Part shown: positions 57,992-64,000 of the stretch, piece after piece
Position numbering within the stretch: position 1 is the stretch's first letter
How the letters are laid out: each line of letters opens with the position of its first letter
Notes under the pieces: generated by a model
Databases searched by the model: none
What the model was told of the DNA's origin: nothing
What the model saw: the letters and a program-made list of their open reading frames with translations, nothing else
NCBI GenBank assembly: GCA_958496175.1
Contig: OY292280.1
Span: 11,718,001 to 11,782,000 of the forward strand
Direction of reading: 5' to 3'
DNA length: 64,000 nucleotides
Source: Sisyra terminalis
Lineage: Eukaryota; Arthropoda; Insecta; Neuroptera; Sisyridae
Position numbers and translations under genes: made by a program

Positions 57992-60900
57992 TTACAAAAA
58001 TTCTTCTGTTGATGTAATTGTTGCTTCAAACAATAGTCCGAAATCCAGTTCGTTTAAGCTAGCTTTAGCTGTTAAGAGGTCCAGGAAAGTGTCTAACGGA
58101 GATAGTCGATCTGCTGATGGAAATGCTGCCAATCCTTTAGAAAAACCATAAAAATTAACTTTGGTAAGTAGTTTTAATGGTAATTTGGTACCTAGTTGTT
58201 TTGCTCTGGAACGATGCAATGTATGAGTCCTGGATTGGTGTCCTTCCACTCCTGATAAGATATTCAACGCATGTTCTCGGGCTCTTATCATAAGTGCAAT
58301 CGGGTGGTTCCACTGGGACAACAATCGTTTCGCCCTTGACCGCGGTAATAAACTCAGTAAACTCAATTTTCGTAAAACCCCCTTTTTGCTATCATCACTA
58401 TCCGCCATTATGATCTTCATTACATCCACCTGCAGCTCGAAAACATTTCGTTTCACATATTGCATGAATGTTTCAAACGGAAGAGTCCGATATCCCAAAA
58501 ACGCAAAAAACGAATTGAATCCTTGCGGAAGTGGAAATGCAAGAGATTCCACTGCCAAGTAGTATCTTTCCAGTAGGGTAAACAAAGAAAATTTCATCGC
58601 ATCAGAAAGTTGGTCTCTGGAAAAATTAAAGTTTTTACTTCCAGACATTGAAAACAAGTGAAACTTACATGAAAATGAATCCTTTATCAGAATCATTTCT
58701 GCATTGAATTCCTGCTGCTCTACAAAGTATGCAACATAGCAACTTGGACATTTCTAGCTGGGCAGCTACGTAACGCGTTGCTACAGCATGTACATGCATC
58801 GGATTTTGTTGCGATTGCCAAATTCGGTTGGGAAAACTCCCACCAATGTTGCTACTACTATTGTTACCATTAGCCGTTTGCTTCAATAAGTGCATAGATA
58901 GTTCCCGTAAATTAACCGAAATTATATGTTCCTGACGACTTGCCGTACAAGTTTCAATTTCATGAAACGGTAACGCGTCCCCTTTACGGGATTGACTCAA
59001 AAATGGAGTGAAATCGAATAGAGAAGTTGATGTGGAATTTACTAAACAAGTTCCTGGAGATAATGGAGTACTACATCGGGATAATGCTTCCGGTTGATAA
59101 CATACTAATGAAACCATCAATTTTTCGGATACTTGACTAGTTTTAAACCGAGTTCTACCCTTGTCAATGTTGGCTAGTTGTTCCCATAATCGTGTCCACA
59201 TATCGACTCGATAGGGAACAATTCGTTGTTGTGGTGATAGTAGCATCATCGCCGTATTCCATAATACTTCTTGGTTGAATTTCAACTTAATCTTTGCATT
59301 AATTGTGATTTCCGTTTCTCGATTAACCGAATTCAACATCGATATCGGCAATAAATTAACCAGTTGTGCCGCTTCAGTCGGTAAATTCCGTTGGGAAATC
59401 ATATAAGCTCCTCCGATTAACATTTCTTTTAGTATCTTCGACATAGATAATGCCATTGGTTTTTCGGCTACCGAGGATATTAACTGAAATTCAATTTAGA
59501 ACATTTTACCGGTATTCTCACAAATCTACTATCAAAATGAAATTACTGATACTTGATGGTATAAACTATGAACATACTTCTGCAACAGCATCGAATTCTC
59601 CTTTATGAACGAGCAAATAATGTAGTATAGCAATTTTATTGTCGACATTCACGGAAGTTGTAAAAGTTTGGCTCAATTCTCGCGTCGTAATATTAATTTC
59701 TACCAAGTCTAAGGTAAGTAAATCAATTCCAGTGTTAGGAGCAAAATTGATTAAAGGAACTACATGATACTGCTTATCAGTCTCTGAACTTTGAAGGCAT
59801 GGAGGAGTAACAATGTGGCACATAGGTTCATGACTCGTTCCAATATCTAGCAAATGGGTGAATAATCCCGGAACAAAAACAATCATATGGTCATCTGGAA
59901 AAAAGGAAATATTAGACGAAACTAATTTATAGCTCTTTGGGAAGAACCAACCGCCAAAAAGTGCGAAAGTTAGTCGAATCATTTTCGCCTGGGTCCATTT
60001 GATTCCTGGAACCACACAATGCAGAACGCAGCCATGATGCAGTAGGGTAATTGAGTATGCCAAGTGGACACTTTTGATGTTGGGGGCAGAAATTTGCGAA
60101 TCATCTTCATATGGTTCGTATAGGTAGTGGTGACAAATGCAAACAACTCCTCGGGGATCCGATGCGATGTACAAATCCAAAGAGCAGTCGTGAATTCGTA
60201 GAGGTATCACATCATCCGCATATATCCCACATGGTTTAACTCCCGCATGTGGCAATTGGGGTAAATTCAGGGGAATGTTCAACTAAAAATTATTGATTTA
60301 ATTAGGAGGGATTCTAAAAGTTATTCTAAATTTCACACATAACAATAGTTGTTCTCCTCTATTCTCTTCTAAAATTGCTAGGTTCCAAAAATTTTAATAT
60401 TTCTTCATTTGCGGATTTTTATTACCTCTAGAGTCACTAAAGATCTTAGCAATTATAATATGGGCTAAAGTGTACTTTAGCACATCCACAATCTGGCAAC
60501 GTTACATTTTCGACTTTGTTTTTAATTTAATTCGCGATTGAATCGCGAAAATTTAGCCACAAAAGAGAGAATTATACCATATTAGAATTAAATCATCAAA
60601 AATATCGCGAATTAAATTAAAAACAAAGTCGAAAATGCAACGTTGTCAGATTGTGGGTGTGCTAAAGTACACTTGAGCCATAATATGATATTCTAGAATC
60701 CAGATCCAGAGAACTTCATTGAAAGACTAAACTCAAATGATCCCTTTTTTTGAAGTTATATCTCTTTAAAAAGAGTTGAGAATGTAGGAGTGAACAAATT
60801 TGGTTAAAGACAAATAGAAAACATTACCACAGTCTCGTGAGGAAGATCATCATGGAATTGAAGACCGGAAAGAATTGGGGACAAGTTACACGAGTTGATT

Positions 60901-61797
60901 TCCGATTCTTCTCCTTCGACCAGACTTTTGGCCGGTTTTCGATAGTGGATGTAGAATAAACACTGGTGAACCGGTTCCCATTGAGCCCAAAGAAACGTTC
61001 GGACCAGACATTCAGAGGATAATTCGTCTTTGTTGAAGGACCAATCGTCCAACTCGTCCGAAGTCCTTGTCATTTCCAGACTATAAATGGAAATTACTGC
61101 AAAAAAAATATGTCAACAATCCGGATTTTTATATTCCAATGGTATTACATTCTTGATGGATGAAAACAATGAACTTTTCTGTGAGTTTCTTTTCTGATAT
61201 TTTCTTGTTTTTGCGGTAGAGAAACTGGACCATGATTTGGCGACATCTGACGATGTTTTCTAAGGGATGATAGGGTTGTTGTTGGGGGCTGTTAATTTCC
61301 ACAAAGAAGGGTTGATATACTTCCAGATCTGAATCGGGATCAGGTTCTTTGACCACAAAAACCAGCACTGTTTCATTGCTATTAATAGTCGCTTGAATCG
61401 TATTAACAATTCGATCAAACCGGTAGAGCGTTTTTAATGCGTTAGTCCTATTATCGAAAATCCCTATGTGGCTAACAGGAATTGGTGACTTTTCGCTGAT
61501 ATGAATCCACGTGATCAACAATTTTCCGTTTTGTTCTTGACCAAGCAATCTCCATTTACGAGCTTCACCTGAAATTCGCGGAAAATTTAAATCTCTTATC
61601 AATTACTGCGCATGCGCGTCACTTATTGATTTTAAAAATATGCCGTATGCATGTGTTGTTTCTTATCAGAAGTGATAAGAACAAAAAATTTTTTTTCTAT
61701 TAAATTTTACTTCGATTATCAACAAATGTCTACCTTTTTGTTCATCGGAAAATAAAAGAGTCCAAAGCTTCGATGGAAGATTATCCAACAGGACCAT
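57992..61797 (-). CDS. pion: Protein pigeon / gamma-secretase-activating protein homologue (965 aa)
   Basis: Six exons: 61797-61734, 61568-61149, 61096-60828, 60282-59578, 59483-58669 and 58616-57992, total 2898 nt with consistent phases. The start at 61797 is the only ATG in the frame required by the exon 1 donor; a longer frame from 61934 is out of phase. The N-terminal half looks like a beta-propeller (KWRLLGQEQNGKLLITWIH; RTFLWAQWEPVHQCLFYIH; HMIVFVPGLFTHLLDIGTSH). The C-terminal part contains the region corresponding to GSAP-16, with LAFPLPQGFNSFFAFLGYRT and LPRSRAKRLLSQWNHPIAL. GSAP modulates gamma-secretase cleavage of APP in mammals; the fly gene pigeon is known from olfactory learning. 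Between exons 3 and 4 lies an intact MITE. The identity rests on pattern agreement along the whole length. Confidence 0.88.
60463..60679. mobile_element. MITE, 8-bp-TSD family, copy 9 (exact target duplication)
   Basis: ATAATATG stands at 60455-60462 and 60680-60687. Terminal repeats begin GGCTAAAGTGTACTTTAGCA at left and end ACACTTGAGCC at right. It is inserted just beside a SINE-tail-like fragment (ACCTCTAGAGTCACTAAAGA) in intron 3 of pigeon. Confidence 0.9.
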
Positions 61798-62506
61798 ATT
61801 ATCGCCGTTAACTCCTGTCCTATCACATTGGGAAAATCGTTTTTCATTTGTTTCACCGTGCGCATCAACGCTGATTGTTCAATTTTCCATGCTTCACGCA
61901 TGCCAACAGCGCCATTTTCAAAAGAAAATTCCAAACAAATGTATTTCAGAAATATGTTTTATTATCTTTCATTAAATTATATAATTATTACAAAAGTGCT
62001 TATTTTTTTTTTTAATAAAAAAACTATTTTAAATTTGGAATGCATAAAAGCCTTTATATTGTTCCCTTTAAAAAAAAATAGGAAGATTTTTTTTTTTCGT
62101 TGACAAGAAAATCTCGTAATATTACATCCGTTAAATGTAACAATAACTAATTATTAAAAATTAACAATTCATGAAATTAATATTAATAATAAAATTAACA
62201 AATAACATATATTTATAATTAAATTACAGTATGGCACTTGAAACTAGGAAAAATTAATAATTAAAATGGCACATGAAAATAAGGTAGTTTTAAAATTAAA
62301 TCTGTGAACGGTTGCATTGTGTGCATTTTTGGTAATAAAAAATATATGTATATATATTTATATATTTAAGTTGAAGCTTCTACCACCACTTGTCTTAAAA
62401 TAATTTCATTTCTTAAAGGCACATTTAATGGACTGGATTATGGAATGGACGTTTTCGTTTTAATCAGTAAAGGTTTAATACAATTATTATTTTATTGTCT
62501 CCAGAA
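61798..62506. other. Spacer between pigeon and the Rab-like gene
   Basis: The first 150 bases contain the 5' UTR of pigeon (minus strand). The rest is A/T-rich (61950-62400) without recognisable repeats. It should include the 3' UTR of the minus-strand gene ending at 62507; TTTATT at about 62490 is an AATAAA on that strand. Confidence 0.45.
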
Positions 62507-62632
62507 TCAGCAAGCGCATGATTTTCCCGAGTTGGTTTTCTCAGCTTCACTGGACCCTTTTCCATCCAAAGCCAACACTTCGGTGTCCTTTTTCGCATCG
62601 GCTCCATGCATTAATTTGTCGTTAACCAGAAT
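62507..62632 (-). CDS. Last coding exon of a Rab-like GTPase (partial gene)
   Basis: A TTTTAG acceptor at 62633 opens a frame of 41 codons ending in a stop at 62507. It begins ILVNDKLMHGADAKKD and ends EKTNSGKSCAC. A terminal Cys-X-Cys after a hydrophilic, disordered tail is the double-geranylgeranylation signal of Rab proteins. The opening hydrophobic-basic segment resembles the end of the last Rab helix; a Rab32/38-type (lightoid) tail is a reasonable guess. The G domain is not in the window, so the remaining exons must lie beyond 64000. Without them the family is uncertain. Confidence 0.55.
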   Translation of the reverse strand: MLVNDKLMHGADAKKDTEVLALDGKGSSEAEKTNSGKSCAC

Positions 62633-64000
62633 CTAAAACAGGAAAAGGAATTTCACAATTATAGCAAAAAATAAGAGGAGTTAATTAACACTTAAAGGGA
62701 AACCAGGCAGGAGTCAATTTTTGGTAAATTTTTCTTAGTTTCCAGAAAATTTGTTTTAGAAATGATATAGTAAAGCTTTAATACTTTCAATAAGACTTTT
62801 GTAAGACGAATAATCGAATTAAGTAAAAGAGTGAATAGATCGAGTGATATTAACGATTAAATTACTTGAATGAATAACTCGAGTAAATAAATCAAGTGAA
62901 TAAATCATGCCAGGAAATCGAGTGATATGAACTAATGAATTAGTCGAACAAGTCTATCTTATTATTTTTTTTTTTTTTTTTGAAACTTGTACACCAATTT
63001 GGAGTTAAAGTACCCAAGAAACATCACTGGTGTCAACCAGTTCCGAAACTAAAACAACGCCTGAGGTACCCATGTACCCAGGACACAAACTTAAACCAAG
63101 ATTTTAAAAAAATAGTAATTTTTCAAGACCACTTAAACTTGTAAACATCGTTTATGTTACATATTTTAAATGCAAGGCATTTGCTGGGTCAAATACCTCA
63201 AAAATTTCAAGAGTTTTCATCAATAAAAAAAAATTAAGTACTACAATATCGATAGTTACTATCCCGTACTATTCTATCTTCAACTAACGATACACAATTA
63301 AAACAAGGCATTAACAATTTAAAAGTTCATAAAAGTATTTAATAATTATTTTTAAACCTTTTTAACAATCGGTTGATAAAGAAATAAGTGATAGGAAAAC
63401 TGATATAAATGTAACAAAAAAGGATAAAGTTATAAATATCATCGGTGATTAGACATGCTACGAAACGCTACACATTTGTTGCATATTTTTTCCCATAGAT
63501 TTCTTTAAGAGGGTATTCTAGTCTAGAAATTCGAAAAAATTCGATTTTTTTTAATTATTCGATAGTTTAGATATTCAAAAATGTCTCCCAAAAAGGATTT
63601 TTTCAAATTCGAATTATTTTCGTAGTTATAGCCGTTTTAGTGACTAGCGTACGACTGGAACTTTAAACGCGTTTTTCTCGAAACTATTTTTCTCAAGTTC
63701 TAACCAGCCGATTCACTTGAAATTTGGCACGAATATTCCTTAAATATCTGTTTATCTTTGGAACCAGCAAAAAATAAAAATTTCTCATTGCTAATATTTT
63801 TAAAAAATTTGATAAAGTCAAAAAATCAGTGAAAAAATCGACCTAGTTTTTGAGTAGCCGCCCTTATATGGAAAAAAAAATTTGTTTTTGGATTCTCTGG
63901 TTCGGAAGATAGCTACATTCATACAGATTAAGAATTCACCCTTCTTTTGTTTTTCAGATGACTACAGGGGTTGAAATCATGACAACCAGGACACGGCCTT
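62633..64000. other. Right end of window, probable intron of the Rab-like gene
   Basis: No coding exon is seen. From 62800 to 62960 the words TCGAGTGA and GAATAAAT recur as a loose short repeat. From 63490 to 63990 the sequence is less AT-rich and has a repeat-like look (ACTTGAAATTTGGCACGAAT), possibly the edge of a larger dispersed element continuing past the window. Confidence 0.4.

Noticed and set aside
61719..61934. Start of pigeon at 61934 in the longer open frame
   Set aside because: That frame is out of phase with the exon 1 donor at 61734. The in-phase frame has a single usable ATG at 61797.

Overview
The window looks like AT-rich, intron-bearing insect nuclear DNA. The genes have GT-AG introns and match animal families that insects carry (calsyntenin, pigeon/GSAP, ARHGEF17, an organellar Na+/H+ exchanger). 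The intergenic and intronic DNA is packed with short non-autonomous transposable elements. A beetle-like insect is possible, but the sequence alone does not fix the order. There is no sign of bacterial organisation, CRISPR or operons.

Layout. 550-3454 (+): two-exon gene for an unrecognised secreted protein, followed by a 1.35 kb near-perfect palindrome. 7511-16139 (-): 11-exon sodium/proton exchanger of the NHE6/7/9 type. 16997-17456 (+): three-exon UQCRB (complex III subunit 7), head to head with the exchanger. 20898-30174 (+): ARHGEF17-type RhoGEF with a DH domain and C-terminal WD40-like region, plus a likely alternative first exon at 23145. 33055-35400: tandemly amplified block carrying six tRNA-derived SINEs. 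35743-38587 (-): four-exon mitochondrial ATP synthase beta. 40293-40914: decayed Tc1/mariner element. 43919-55111 (-): complete 12-exon calsyntenin. 57992-61797 (-): six-exon pigeon/GSAP. 62507-62632 (-): last coding exon of a protein ending in Cys-Ala-Cys, probably a Rab GTPase.

I rebuilt the exon chains by hand from splice sites. In every complete gene the exon lengths sum to a multiple of three with matching phases: UQCRB 109 aa, ATP synthase beta 516 aa, exchanger 666 aa, calsyntenin 1049 aa, ARHGEF17-like 1419 aa, pigeon 965 aa. The genes are unrelated housekeeping and neuronal/trafficking genes. Two serve mitochondrial oxidative phosphorylation (UQCRB, ATP synthase beta). Calsyntenin and GSAP are both linked to gamma-secretase biology in animals, which may be coincidence.

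The most unusual content is the repeat fraction. (1) A MITE family with long terminal inverted repeats makes 8-bp target duplications, exact in two copies. (2) A foldback family (called R1 here) and a separate 263-bp foldback share one architecture: two inverted arms, a one-sided tail, a hammerhead-ribozyme-like hairpin on each arm, and 12-bp target duplications in six independent insertions. This is the best candidate for an undescribed element class. (3) A tRNA-Ser/Leu-like SINE with clear A and B boxes. (4) Several larger palindromes with younger elements nested inside.
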